NCBI RefSeq assembly: GCF_045290345.1
Contig: NZ_CP155447.1
Span: 9,300,001 to 9,364,000 of the forward strand
Source of the DNA: Singulisphaera sp045290345
GTDB taxonomy: Bacteria > Planctomycetota > Planctomycetia > Isosphaerales > Isosphaeraceae
Reading direction: 5' to 3'
Length of the DNA stretch: 64,000 nt
Shown here: positions 46,617-56,216 of the stretch, piece after piece
Numbering within the stretch: position 1 is the stretch's first letter
Layout: each line of letters begins with the position of its first letter
The notes under the pieces: model-generated
Database searches by the model: none
What the model was told of the DNA's origin: nothing
The model's input: the letters and a program-made list of their open reading frames with translations, nothing else
Program-made: the position numbers and the translations under genes

Positions 46617-47411
46617 TGGGGATAGAATTACAATTGGTGCGTCGACGTGGGTGGGTACGCCTTAGCATAGAACAAAACATCGGCAATTGTGCGTAGTTAT
46701 ATGTTTTGGCCGCAAAGAATAAGTCCCGATTCTGGGGGAGACTTCCCATATTGACGGCACTTGACGGGCTTCGGAAATTATCAAAATCTTTCAATGATTC
46801 CTCATCGGGCTAGGAACCAGACGTAAACTGACACTGTCACCACGTTATCGGGAATTCAGCCCGGGTCCGTCGCGTTGCCAAACGAGCCAGCCCATGGGAA
46901 GGCCCGAAGACAGGGAGCTTACGCTCCCCGCTCGCCTTCCAGGCGAGCGAAATCCAGGGCACCACGATTCGTTGTGGGTCTTTGCTCGCCTTCCAAAGGC
47001 GAGCGGGGAGCGTAAGCTCCCTGTCTTTGGGCTGACGAAGAGTCCCCGGTAACGTGGCGACGGTCTCAGATAATGAGGTCTGTCGGGCGAGCTTACCCGG
47101 TTGCTTTTGGGATTTTCCTCGCCCTCGGTTCCCTGCAACGCTCTGCTTGCTAGCGGCGGTGAGGTTGCCGACATGCTCATGAAATCCGAATAGCTCGGTA
47201 TGGAAGCCACGGCCGGCCGCATCAATTTCGGACGTATTTGGGGTTACCGACAGTCCTCGCCGAACACTTCGCGCGGGATAAATTGTCCGAGTTCGTTTTC
47301 TGGCGATGGTCAAGCGCAATGGTATCACCAGGCTGTGCCAATCGATCGTGAGACTTGATAGAATACGGGTTGTAACGGCGAACGACTCTCAGGCGCGAGG
47401 GATCAGGCACA
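46617..47411. other. Intergenic region carrying the long inverted repeat
   Basis: 795 bases between two same-strand genes. The first 200 are AT-richer than the surroundings. The middle holds the 32-bp inverted repeat at 46907-47027. I find no gene that I would support. Confidence 0.5.
46907..47027. repeat. Inverted pair of GGGAGC/GCTCCC palindromes (32-bp arms)
   Basis: A 32-base arm at 46907-46938 is repeated exactly in inverted orientation at 46996-47027. Each arm contains the GGGAGC-N4-GCTCCC core seen at 6322 and 40001, preceded by GACA as at 6318. A second short motif, CTCGCCTT with a following AAGGCGAG or AGGCGAG, makes extra hairpins within the 57-base centre. The layout resembles paired REP-like elements. 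Confidence 0.75.
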
Positions 47412-50400
47412 ATGACTGGCCACCGACTGCGCGGGGCGTGGTTGATCTTGCTCGGGTTACTGATTTCGAGCCGGTCGATGCTGGCCGATGAACCGACGGC
47501 CCCCGTGGGTAAGGCCAAGGCCCCGGTCGACTTCGACCGGCAGATACGCCCCATCCTTTCGGACACCTGCTTCAAATGCCATGGTCCCGACGCGGCCGAG
47601 CGACAGGCTGAGCTAAGACTCGACCTTCGGGACGCGGCACTCCAGCCGGCCGAATCGGGCAAGCCCGCGATCGTTCCCGGTCACCCAGAGGAAAGCACGC
47701 TGGTCAAACGCGTCTTCTCCACGCGTCAGAGTTTCGTGATGCCTCCTCCCGAGAGCAACCGCACGCTCACGGCCGAACAGCGATCCCTCTTACGAGATTG
47801 GATCGCCGAAGGGGCGAAATATCAAACGCACTGGTCGTTGACCGCACCGGTGCGTTCCCCGCTGCCGGAAGTGGGCGATCGCAACTGGCCACAGAACCCG
47901 ATCGATCACTTCATCCTCGCGAAGCTGGAGTCGGAAAAGCTTCGTCCCTCGGCCCAAGCCGACCGGACGACATTGATTCGCCGGCTGACCCTCGACTTGA
48001 CCGGGCTTCCGCCCACCCCACGCGAGGTCGACGCCTTCTTGGCCGACGGCCATGCCAACGCTTACGAACGACTCGTGGATCGATTGCTGAACTCGAGCCG
48101 CTATGGCGAGCGCATGGCGCTCGATTGGCTCGATGCGTCCCGCTATGCCGACACACACGGATATCATATCGACAGCGGTCGAGATATGACCCTCTGGCGA
48201 GACTGGGTCATCGACGCCTTCAACCGCAACCTGCCTTTCGATCAGTTCACGGTGGAACAGCTCGCCGGTGACCTGCTTCCAAAGCCCACCCTCTCCCAGC
48301 AAGTGGCCAGCGGTTTCAATCGTAATCACATGATCAACTTCGAGGGGGGCGCGATTCCCGAGGAGTACCAGACCGCTTACGTCATCGATCGGGTGAACAC
48401 AACGGGGACGGTATGGCTGGGTCTCACCGTCGGCTGTGCTCAGTGCCACGATCACAAGTTTGATCCGGTGACTCAAAAGGAATATTACCAGCTCTACGCC
48501 TTCTTCAATAACCTGCCTGAAAATGGGCTTGATGGTCGCAAAGGGAACGCAGAGCCGATGATTCCCGTCCCGAGCTCCGCCCAGCTCGCCGCGATCGTCA
48601 GCCAGACCACGGCGATCGGTGACCTCGAACGCCGGATCCAGGGGCCAATGCCGTCAGTCGACGCCCAACAAATTCAGTGGGAACACTCTCTGAAAAATGC
48701 GATCGGGGCCGGCTGGGTGGCTCTCACCCCCGACACGATGACCGCCAAAGCAGGAACCACGTTCGAGACGCTCGAAGATCAGTCCATCGTGGTACGAGGC
48801 GCGAACCCGGACACCGACGTCTATACGCTCACCGCGCCCGCTCCCCAGCAGCCGATCACGGCGATCAGGCTCGAAACGCTTCCCGACAATTCGCTGCCAG
48901 GTAACGGCCCCGGACGCTCGATCAACGGCAACGTCGTGCTCACGGAGGTTCGCTTCGATGCGGACACGCCTCTCAAAATCAAGTCGGTGCATGCCGACTA
49001 TAGCCAGGCGGACCATCCGGCGACGCACGCGATCGACGGCCGGAAGTCGACCGGGTGGTCCATCTTTCCCGAGGTGGGTAAACCGCATTCTGTGATCTTC
49101 GAACTCGACAAACCTCTGATCGCCAAGGAAGGAATGCGGTTGTCGACGACTCTGGAGTTCGAGTCGGTCTGGGCTCGGCACCAACTCGGTAAGTTTCGTC
49201 TCTCGGTCACCTCAGCGGAACGGCCTCACGAAGGGCTCGAGCTCCCGGAGCAAATCGCCAGGATCGTGGCCAGCAATCAGGCGCAGCGATCTGCGGCGGA
49301 ATCGGACGCGCTTCGGGCATATTACCGGACTCACGTTTCGGCCGAGTACAAGACATTGAGTCGGGAACTCGCCGCGCTCAAGAAGGCACACGCCGACTTC
49401 GAGAAAACGATTCCCACGACCATGGTCATGCGCGAGATGAGCAAGCCAAGAGATACTTATTTGCTCGAGCGCGGCCAGTACGACAAGCACGGCGAGAAGG
49501 TTGTGGCCGGAACCCCCGCGAGTCTCCCCCCGCTGCCGAAGGGTGCCCCGGTCACTCGACTGGACCTCGCGCGTTGGCTGGTCGATCGCTCGCACCCACT
49601 CACAGCGCGCGTGACGGTCAACCGGCTCTGGCAGACCATCTTCGGGACCGGCATTGTCGAAACCTCCGATGACTTCGGCTCGCAGGGAGCCCTACCGAGC
49701 CACCCTGAGTTGCTGGATTGGCTGGCCGTCAAATTCCAGGAAGGTTGGGACGTCAAGGCGATGATCCGAATGATCGTCACCTCGGCCACTTACCGTCAGT
49801 CCGCGATCAGCTCACCAGAACTCATTGCGCGTGATCCCAACAATCGCCTGTTGGCTCGGGGAGTCCGGCACCGACTCCAGGCCGAGTTCATCCGTGACCA
49901 GGCGTTGGCGGTGAGCGGACTCCTCGACCACCGGATCGGCGGTCAAAGTGTTTCGCCTTACCAGCCGGCTGGGCTTTGGGAAGAACTGGCGTCCCGCCTC
50001 GACGGGCAAAACTGGACCGCGCAGACTTACGAGCAGAGTCGCGGACGTGACCTCTATCGGCGGACGATGTACACCTTCTGGAAGCGAACCTCGCCACCGC
50101 CGACCCTCGTCACCTTCGATGCCCCCGACCGCGAAACCTGCACCGTCCGGCGTTCTCGCACCAACACGCCGCTCCAGGCGCTCGTCCTGATGAACGACCC
50201 GACCTATGTCGAGGCCTCGCGAAAACTCGCCGAACGAATGATGCTCGAAGGGGGTTCGACTCCCGAGGAGCGGATCCAGTTTGCGTTTCGCCTCGCCACC
50301 GCCCGACGGCCGACCGACGTCGAGATTCAAGTTCTCAGCGATCTGTTCCAGGCCCAACGATCCGCGTTTCGCCAGGACGTTGCGGCCGCCTCGAAATTGC

Positions 50401-50513
50401 TGGGCGTCGGCGAGTCTCGCCGCAATCTCGACCTCGATGTCCCGGAACTGGCCGCCTGGTCCATGGTTGCCAGCGCGATCTTGAATCTCGATGAGACCGT
50501 CACGAAGGGATAA
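47412..50513 (+). CDS. PSCyt1/DUF1549/DUF1553 (PSD1) planctomycete cytochrome-type protein
   Basis: 1033 residues. Signal peptide (about residues 1-27), then the PSCyt1 domain with a haem-type CFKCH (Cys53, Cys56, His57), the DUF1549 domain (about 155-370, with WLDASRYADTHGYH and CAQCHDHKFDP, a second CxxCH). A middle beta region (about 440-600) follows, then the DUF1553 domain (about 715-985, with RVTVNRLWQTIFGTGIV and RRSRTNTPLQALVLMNDP). Such proteins are multiplied in planctomycete genomes and paired with DUF1501 proteins, as here; a role in degrading polysaccharides or other polymers is proposed but not established. The DUF1501 gene starts one base after the stop. Confidence 0.95.
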   Translation: MTGHRLRGAWLILLGLLISSRSMLADEPTAPVGKAKAPVDFDRQIRPILSDTCFKCHGPDAAERQAELRLDLRDAALQPAESGKPAIVPGHPEESTLVKRVFSTRQSFVMPPPESNRTLTAEQRSLLRDWIAEGAKYQTHWSLTAPVRSPLPEVGDRNWPQNPIDHFILAKLESEKLRPSAQADRTTLIRRLTLDLTGLPPTPREVDAFLADGHANAYERLVDRLLNSSRYGERMALDWLDASRYADTHGYHIDSGRDMTLWRDWVIDAFNRNLPFDQFTVEQLAGDLLPKPTLSQQVASGFNRNHMINFEGGAIPEEYQTAYVIDRVNTTGTVWLGLTVGCAQCHDHKFDPVTQKEYYQLYAFFNNLPENGLDGRKGNAEPMIPVPSSAQLAAIVSQTTAIGDLERRIQGPMPSVDAQQIQWEHSLKNAIGAGWVALTPDTMTAKAGTTFETLEDQSIVVRGANPDTDVYTLTAPAPQQPITAIRLETLPDNSLPGNGPGRSINGNVVLTEVRFDADTPLKIKSVHADYSQADHPATHAIDGRKSTGWSIFPEVGKPHSVIFELDKPLIAKEGMRLSTTLEFESVWARHQLGKFRLSVTSAERPHEGLELPEQIARIVASNQAQRSAAESDALRAYYRTHVSAEYKTLSRELAALKKAHADFEKTIPTTMVMREMSKPRDTYLLERGQYDKHGEKVVAGTPASLPPLPKGAPVTRLDLARWLVDRSHPLTARVTVNRLWQTIFGTGIVETSDDFGSQGALPSHPELLDWLAVKFQEGWDVKAMIRMIVTSATYRQSAISSPELIARDPNNRLLARGVRHRLQAEFIRDQALAVSGLLDHRIGGQSVSPYQPAGLWEELASRLDGQNWTAQTYEQSRGRDLYRRTMYTFWKRTSPPPTLVTFDAPDRETCTVRRSRTNTPLQALVLMNDPTYVEASRKLAERMMLEGGSTPEERIQFAFRLATARRPTDVEIQVLSDLFQAQRSAFRQDVAAASKLLGVGESRRNLDLDVPELAAWSMVASAILNLDETVTKG

Positions 50514-50514
50514 C

Positions 50515-51945
50515 ATGATGGCCCCGCACGTCGAGCATGAATTGCTGCAGACTCGCCGCCAGTTCTTCGGTCGAACCGCGACGGGACTGGGCGCGACCGC
50601 CTTGGCTTCACTCCTGAATCCGGGACTGCTCTCGGCATCGACCCACTTCGCGCCAAAGGCGAAGCACGTCATCTACCTCTTCATGTCGGGTGGCCCCTCT
50701 CACATCGACCTGTTCGACTACAAGCCGAAGCTGCAAGCCCACCATGGCGAAGAACTGCCCGGGTCGATCCGCATGGGGCAGCGAGTCACGGGAATGACTT
50801 CAGGCCAGAAGTCGTTCCCTTGTGTCGCGCCGATGTTCAAATTCGCCCAACATGGCGATGCGGGGACCTGGGTCAGCGAACTTCTGCCGCACACCGCAAC
50901 GGTCGTCGACGACATTGCCGTCATCAAGACGCTGAACACCGAGGCGATCAACCACGACCCGGCGACCACTTATATCCAGACCGGTCACCAGCAACCAGGG
51001 CGGCCAAGCCTGGGAGCTTGGCTCGACTACGGTCTCGGGGGGGAAAATGACAACCTCCCAACGTTCATCGTCTTGATCTCGCAAGGGAGCGGCAACAAGA
51101 CGGACCAACCCATTTTCTCGCGACTCTGGGGGAGTGGCTTTCTCCCCACGCAACATCAAGGGGTCCGATTTCGGTCGGGGGACGACCCGGTTCTCTACCT
51201 CTCGAATCCGCCCGGGGTCGACCCGCAAACCAGGCGGAGAATGCTCGATGCGGTCGGCCGACTCAATCGCAACGCGGCCGACTCGTTCGGCGACCCGGAG
51301 ATCAACACGCGGATTGCCCAGTACGAGATGGCCTACCGAATGCAGACCTCGGTGCCCGACCTGACCGACCTCTCGGGCGAGCCCAGGTCGACGATCGACA
51401 TGTACGGCATCGACGACAAAGGCGTGGATGGAGGCTTCGCGCGGAACTGCCTGCTCGCCCGGCGGATGGTTGAGCGTGGCGTCCGATTCGTGCAACTCAT
51501 GCACCGGGGTTGGGATCAGCATAACAACTTGCCGAACCAAATTCGCGGCCAGTGCAAAGACGTCGACCAGCCCGCGGCGGCCTTGATCAAAGATCTGAAA
51601 GCTCGCGGCCTGCTCGATGAGACCCTGGTCATCTGGGGAGGGGAGTTTGGCCGGACTGTGTATAGCCAAGGGGCCTTGATCAAAGACAACTATGGGCGGG
51701 ACCACCACGGCCGCTGCTTCACTATGTGGATGGCCGGTGGTGGGATCAAGCCCGGAATCTCCTACGGCGAGACCGACGACTTCTGCTACAACATCGTCAA
51801 GGACCCCGTGCATATCCACGACTTCAATGCCACGATCCTCCATTGCCTGGGGATCGACCACACCAAGCTCACCTTCAAATTTCAGGGGCGTGACTTCCGT
51901 CTGACCGACGTGCACGGCAACGTTGTGAAAGGACTCCTTGCCTGA
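50515..51945 (+). CDS. DUF1501 family protein (Tat-exported)
   Basis: 476 residues. The twin-arginine signal TRRQFFGRTATGLGATALASLL is in the first 40 residues. The mature part has the DUF1501/alkaline-phosphatase-like pattern: VIYLFMSGGPSHIDLFDYKP at the start, GHQQPGRPSLGAWLDYGLG, VIWGGEFGRT and DHHGRCFTMWMAGGG near the end, with His and Asp that could bind metals. It probably works with the PSD1 protein whose stop is one base upstream; starts at ATG 50515 or the following ATG. In many planctomycetes the pair is a fixed unit. Its reaction is not known. Confidence 0.93.
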   Translation: MMAPHVEHELLQTRRQFFGRTATGLGATALASLLNPGLLSASTHFAPKAKHVIYLFMSGGPSHIDLFDYKPKLQAHHGEELPGSIRMGQRVTGMTSGQKSFPCVAPMFKFAQHGDAGTWVSELLPHTATVVDDIAVIKTLNTEAINHDPATTYIQTGHQQPGRPSLGAWLDYGLGGENDNLPTFIVLISQGSGNKTDQPIFSRLWGSGFLPTQHQGVRFRSGDDPVLYLSNPPGVDPQTRRRMLDAVGRLNRNAADSFGDPEINTRIAQYEMAYRMQTSVPDLTDLSGEPRSTIDMYGIDDKGVDGGFARNCLLARRMVERGVRFVQLMHRGWDQHNNLPNQIRGQCKDVDQPAAALIKDLKARGLLDETLVIWGGEFGRTVYSQGALIKDNYGRDHHGRCFTMWMAGGGIKPGISYGETDDFCYNIVKDPVHIHDFNATILHCLGIDHTKLTFKFQGRDFRLTDVHGNVVKGLLA

Positions 51946-51955
51946 TCGCCTCACT

Positions 51956-51975
51956 CCCCCCGACGTGGCGGGGGG
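51956..51975. terminator. GC hairpin between convergent genes
   Basis: CCCCCCG (51956-51962) pairs with CGGGGGG (51969-51975) around ACGTGG, 10 bases after the DUF1501 stop. No T-run follows, so termination strength is uncertain. Confidence 0.45.
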
Positions 51976-52036
51976 GGCTTCGACCTACCGATCCGATTTC
52001 ACTAATCGCATGCAATGATCTGCGAATGATAGCTGT

Positions 52037-53134
52037 TTACTTGCCGTTCGCCTCCGTGGGCAAGAGCCAGCGAGTGAACCAGTCGAGCGCCGCTTGGTGC
52101 TGTCCGGCATTCAACCCGTGTCCCACCCCCTCGGCAACGATGATCCGAAGTCGATCAGGGGCTCCCGCTTTTTTATACGCCTCCTCGGCTGAGGCGAAGG
52201 CTTTCCTGGCGCCACCAATCGGACAGTTCAGATCGAGGTCTCCGTTCAGGATCAACAAGGGACGCCCCGCAAAAAGGCGGAGCATGCTTGGGCAATCGAA
52301 GTTGGTGAGAATTCCGGGAATAACCTTGTTCCAGAGGGCGAGACAGACCCGCGCGTTGACACTGGTCTGTCCAAGGTCGTTGGCCGCAGCCTGGTGGGCG
52401 GCCTGAATCGTCTTGGCTCGCGCTTGCCACTGATTGTTTTCAAGGCTCCAACGGAAGCTCTGCACGGCGATGGCCGAGACCGCCACGGCCACTCGCTCAT
52501 CGACCGATGCAGTCAGCCAGGTTTCGATCCCGCCCATACTGATCCCGATCATGCCAAGCCGCTTCCGGTCCACATCGGGCCGAGATTCCAGGTAGTCGAG
52601 AGTTCGCCAGAGGTCCCAGCAAGTGTCGTAGTAGAACGGATGCTCCTGCGGCTCACCGGCTTTCGACCTCCATGCCCGAGTGATCGCCTTGTTATAAGCG
52701 TCCGCACCCGCCGCCCCCCCTGCCCTGTCACCGTGGTAACGCGCATCGATGGCCACGCCGATGATCCCTCGCGCGGCGAGTTCGACGAGCCACGAGTTCA
52801 TCATCTCCTTATTGCCGCCGGTCCCGTGCAGCACGATCACGGCTGGTCGCGGCCCTTTGCTCGCCGCGGGACGAACCACAAGCACGGGCACTCGCTCAAC
52901 CTGGCCATTCGCTCGTTTCTCGGAGGCGAAGCTGAGTTGTTCCGTCGTGAACCCTTGGGAGTCGTTCACGACCTTTTCGAACTTCACATCGAGCGGTACT
53001 TTCGGCCGGTCGAGAAGCGTCAAGAACGCTTTCCGGACTTCCGACGGTGAGGCGAGCGGTTTCGTCTTGGTTTCAGCGGGCGTGACCTGGACCAGGAGCG
53101 CCAGGGCAAGCGCATAACCGCAGTGAATGAGCAT
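52037..53134 (-). CDS. Exported alpha/beta hydrolase (dienelactone hydrolase/acetyl esterase-like)
   Basis: 365 residues. N-terminal signal peptide (MLIHCGYALALALLVQV). The fold markers are LHGTGGNK (oxyanion region), GISMGG (nucleophile Ser), LILNGDLDLNCP (Asp) and VGHGLN (His), so the triad seems complete. It resembles planctomycete acetylxylan-esterase/dienelactone-hydrolase-like secreted enzymes. ATG 53134 is chosen over an earlier in-frame ATG because GAGG lies five bases upstream and the signal then starts properly. It is downstream of the CocE gene on the same strand by about 105 bases in reverse order and may be co-regulated. Confidence 0.85.
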   Translation of the reverse strand: MLIHCGYALALALLVQVTPAETKTKPLASPSEVRKAFLTLLDRPKVPLDVKFEKVVNDSQGFTTEQLSFASEKRANGQVERVPVLVVRPAASKGPRPAVIVLHGTGGNKEMMNSWLVELAARGIIGVAIDARYHGDRAGGAAGADAYNKAITRAWRSKAGEPQEHPFYYDTCWDLWRTLDYLESRPDVDRKRLGMIGISMGGIETWLTASVDERVAVAVSAIAVQSFRWSLENNQWQARAKTIQAAHQAAANDLGQTSVNARVCLALWNKVIPGILTNFDCPSMLRLFAGRPLLILNGDLDLNCPIGGARKAFASAEEAYKKAGAPDRLRIIVAEGVGHGLNAGQHQAALDWFTRWLLPTEANGK

Positions 53135-53239
53135 GGAGGCCTCAAAAAGGTCGATTGCCAGGGCCACGGGAAGTTGCGTCGGTGTCCACCAACCAAGAAC
53201 AGAGAATCAGAATTGATCTCGTTATTCATTGCGATCAAG

Positions 53240-55138
53240 TCAAGGGAGAACAAGAACCTCGATATGCGAGGGGTGTTCCTTCGACCGATAAACCTTCTGG
53301 TTCGCTTTCTGGAAATCCGACTCCTTGGCGGAATAGATGTCCATAAACTTCTGTGGGTTTCGGTCGACGAGCGGGAACCAAGAACTTTGGATCTGCACCA
53401 TGATGCGGTGGCCAGGTCGGAAAGTGTGACCAGTATCGGGGAGTGTGAAGTTGACAGGAGTGGGTTGATCGGGCGTGAACGCCTCGGGCCGATCTAAGCC
53501 ATTGCGGAACTTGCCTCGAATGACGTCCCCCCGAACCAGTTGCTGATAGCCCCCCATGCGTTCGCCGGTCGGATTCTTTTCCGGATCGGGGAAATCATCA
53601 GGGTAAACATCGATCAGCTTGACGACCCAGTCGGAGTCGGTCCCTGACGTCGAAACATGAAGTTTCGCGTTGATTGGACCGACTATCGTGACGTCCTCTT
53701 CAAGGACAGCGGTCGAGTAGGTGAGCACGTCAGGCCGTCGCGAAGCGAAACGCTGGTCGGCGATCATGTACTCCTTCTTCATCTCGGGCGCGATGTCGGC
53801 AATATAGGGAACCGGCCTGTCCGGATCGCTCACGTAGTCATCATGCGCCTTGGAATCTTGGTCGAGTGCTTCGTCGGTGGAACCGTCAATGGCCAGGCGT
53901 CCCTTGGGCAAGAAGACCAGTGATCGTGGTTTCGCGTTCCGGGGCGGCCACGCCGAGAACTGGCTCCACTCATTCTTTCCCGTGATGAAGACCCACGCCT
54001 CGGGATGAACGGCCTTCCCTTTGTCCTTCAGATAATATTCAAAGAAGGGGAATTCGATTGTTTCTTGATAGTAACTGGATGTTTTCGCATTGAACTGGAC
54101 CGAGCCCAGCGACTCGCCCGTGCCTCGGGCCCAGCCACCGTGAATCCAAGGGCCCATGACGAGCGTGTTGGATGCGTTGGGCGATTGAGATTCAATACTC
54201 CGATAGGTTTCTAGGGCGCCAAAGAGATTTTCGGCGTCAAACCAGCCCCCGACAGTCAGGACGGCGGGGCGTATCTCTTTGAGGTGCTGTCGGAGGTTGC
54301 GTGCCTTCCAGAACTCGTCATAGCTCCCATGTTCCATCAATTCCTTCCAGAACGAGACCTCGCCTTTGAAATGCGTTTTCTCGGCGTTGGAGAGGGGGCC
54401 AAGTCGGAGGAAGAACTCATAAGCGTCAGGCGTTCCGTGGTCGAAGACAAAGTCGAACTTCTTCGTGGGTTCGGGTCTGGGGCGACCGAAACGTGCCATG
54501 AAGTTAAAAGCATGGGTCAGAAAGAAGGCTCCGTTATGGTGCCAGTCGTCTCCTACGAACCAGTCGGTCACCGGGGCCTGAGGCGACGCCGCTTTGAGTG
54601 CGGGATGTGCGTTGATCAGCGAGGCCGAGGTATAATACCCGGGATAGGAGATGCCCCAGACGCCGACCCGGCCGTTATGATTCTCGAGTTTCTTGGTCAA
54701 CCAGTCGATCGTATCCCACGCATCGGTGCTGTCATCAATGGACTTGTCTCCTCCGCTCCGCGCAACATTAGGTCGCACGTGGACGAAGTCTCCTTCGGAC
54801 ATCCAGCGTCCCCGGACGTCCTGGTAGACGAAGATGTAACCCTCCTTGGCGAAACTCTCGGACGGGCCCAGGTCAGGGCGATAGCGATCGACGCCGTAGG
54901 GCCGCGCGCTGTAGGGGGTCCGGTTGATGAGGATCGGATACTTCTGGCTGTGATCCTTGGGGGCATAGACCGAGGTGAAGAGGGTTACTCCATCTCTCAT
55001 GGGAACTTGATAGTCGAATTTGGTGTAGTGGGACTTCACGTACTCCAAACCTTGAGCGGCGACCTGTCGGGTCGTCAGCCCGGCCACGAAGGTCCCCAGC
55101 AGAAAAGTCAACACCGTGGATTTGCCGGGCACTCGCAT
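53240..55138 (-). CDS. CocE/NonD family hydrolase (X-Pro dipeptidyl-peptidase-like), exported
   Basis: 632 residues, usual for the family. Signal peptide (about residues 1-28, ending VAA). The alpha/beta hydrolase core has the GISYPG nucleophile (Ser) and MRDGVTLFTSVYAP start, the acid region GGWFDAENLFG and the His region GPWIHGGWA; the C-terminal 200 residues form the beta-sandwich (X-Pro dipeptidase C-terminal domain). Members cleave acyl or peptide bonds, such as cocaine esterase, glutaryl-7-ACA acylase and X-Pro peptidase. The natural substrate is open. GGAGG lies eight bases before the ATG. Confidence 0.93.
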   Translation of the reverse strand: MRVPGKSTVLTFLLGTFVAGLTTRQVAAQGLEYVKSHYTKFDYQVPMRDGVTLFTSVYAPKDHSQKYPILINRTPYSARPYGVDRYRPDLGPSESFAKEGYIFVYQDVRGRWMSEGDFVHVRPNVARSGGDKSIDDSTDAWDTIDWLTKKLENHNGRVGVWGISYPGYYTSASLINAHPALKAASPQAPVTDWFVGDDWHHNGAFFLTHAFNFMARFGRPRPEPTKKFDFVFDHGTPDAYEFFLRLGPLSNAEKTHFKGEVSFWKELMEHGSYDEFWKARNLRQHLKEIRPAVLTVGGWFDAENLFGALETYRSIESQSPNASNTLVMGPWIHGGWARGTGESLGSVQFNAKTSSYYQETIEFPFFEYYLKDKGKAVHPEAWVFITGKNEWSQFSAWPPRNAKPRSLVFLPKGRLAIDGSTDEALDQDSKAHDDYVSDPDRPVPYIADIAPEMKKEYMIADQRFASRRPDVLTYSTAVLEEDVTIVGPINAKLHVSTSGTDSDWVVKLIDVYPDDFPDPEKNPTGERMGGYQQLVRGDVIRGKFRNGLDRPEAFTPDQPTPVNFTLPDTGHTFRPGHRIMVQIQSSWFPLVDRNPQKFMDIYSAKESDFQKANQKVYRSKEHPSHIEVLVLP

Positions 55139-55428
55139 CCGTCAGTCCTCCATCGACACAGGGTGAGGGCCATCAACCACCGACAGGCCGATGAACAAAG
55201 ACTAGGAAGTTAGTCCGGTCCACGTCGATACGCAAGGCGTGGCCTCTCGGAAAATGGGGCTGGCTCACGGAGGGCCAAGTGATTTCGCAACCGAGAGCAG
55301 GCAGGGGCCTCGTGCAGCCCCGCGGCTGGGGTGTCGCAGCTGATCGTTGCGTGGCTGGAGTTATGGTGGCAGGATGTTACGCGAGATTGCGTTTCATCGC
55401 AGGTTGTGTCTTGGGGTAGAGCTCGAAC

Positions 55429-55872
55429 ATGGACTCGAAACCAGCGTTCCCTTCGAAATTCCCGGTCTTCATCACACTGCCCGTGCAGTGGGGCGACCAA
55501 GATGCCTACGGCCACGTGAACAACACGGTCTACTTTCGCTGGTTCGAGAGTGCTCGGATCGCCTATTTCGGTCAAATCGGGCTCACGGAGATGATGTCCG
55601 CCGCGAAGGTCGGCCCGATCCTCGCGTCGATCACCTGTGATTACCGCCGACAGATCACCTTTCCGGAGAGCGTGATCATCGGGGCGAAAGTCACTCGAAT
55701 CGGACGGACCAGCATCACGATGGAGCACGAACTATTCACTGAATCGAACCAGGCGCTTGCCGCTGAAGGCAAGTCGACGATCGTTGTCTTCGACTACTCC
55801 ACCAATCGCCCTCACCCTGTTCCTGACCCAATCCGACGAGCCATCGAAGCCCTCGAAGGAGAATCACTCTGA
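55429..55872 (+). CDS. 4HBT-family acyl-CoA thioesterase
   Basis: 147 residues of the hotdog fold. WGDQDAYGHVNNTVYFRWFE carries the family motif with the catalytic Asp in DQDAYGHVNN. Members hydrolyse acyl-CoA thioesters (4-hydroxybenzoyl-CoA, YbgC-type). It is a stand-alone gene divergent from the CocE hydrolase; the Shine-Dalgarno match before the ATG is weak (GGGTAGAGC). The substrate is not deducible. Confidence 0.9.
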   Translation: MDSKPAFPSKFPVFITLPVQWGDQDAYGHVNNTVYFRWFESARIAYFGQIGLTEMMSAAKVGPILASITCDYRRQITFPESVIIGAKVTRIGRTSITMEHELFTESNQALAAEGKSTIVVFDYSTNRPHPVPDPIRRAIEALEGESL

Positions 55873-56216
55873 CTCGGCACCGACGGCCTGGAGCCGAGTG
55901 GAACGTGTCTCTCTCTCGCTCACGGCGACTCGTCGCCGGGCCGTCGTCCACAGACCAGGATTTCCTTAATTCCTGGCATTCGTATTAATTGATGTATTGA
56001 TATATATGTTTCTCCGATCACTGCGGGGACTCCACTTAAAGCGGAGCCAAGCGTCCGATGCCCGGATCGGCGATCCGACGGCGTGCTCGTTATCGGCTGA
56101 CTGGTCAGTTGAATAATGAGTTCGAGTTGAATAATGAGTTCGAACGGTGATTCTTCAAAACAGCGTTAACCTTGATCGCTGGCCATTGGTGCGGATGTTC
56201 TCCTCAGTGATCTCGA
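55873..56216. other. Intergenic region
   Basis: 344 bases between convergent genes (thioesterase, anion permease). It has an AT-rich patch near 55975-56010 and the 18-base tandem duplication described next. No gene seen. Confidence 0.5.
56108..56143. repeat. 18-bp perfect tandem duplication
   Basis: Two identical 18-base units lie head to tail (56108-56125, 56126-56143), beginning GTTGAATAATG. No coding content. Confidence 0.9.
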
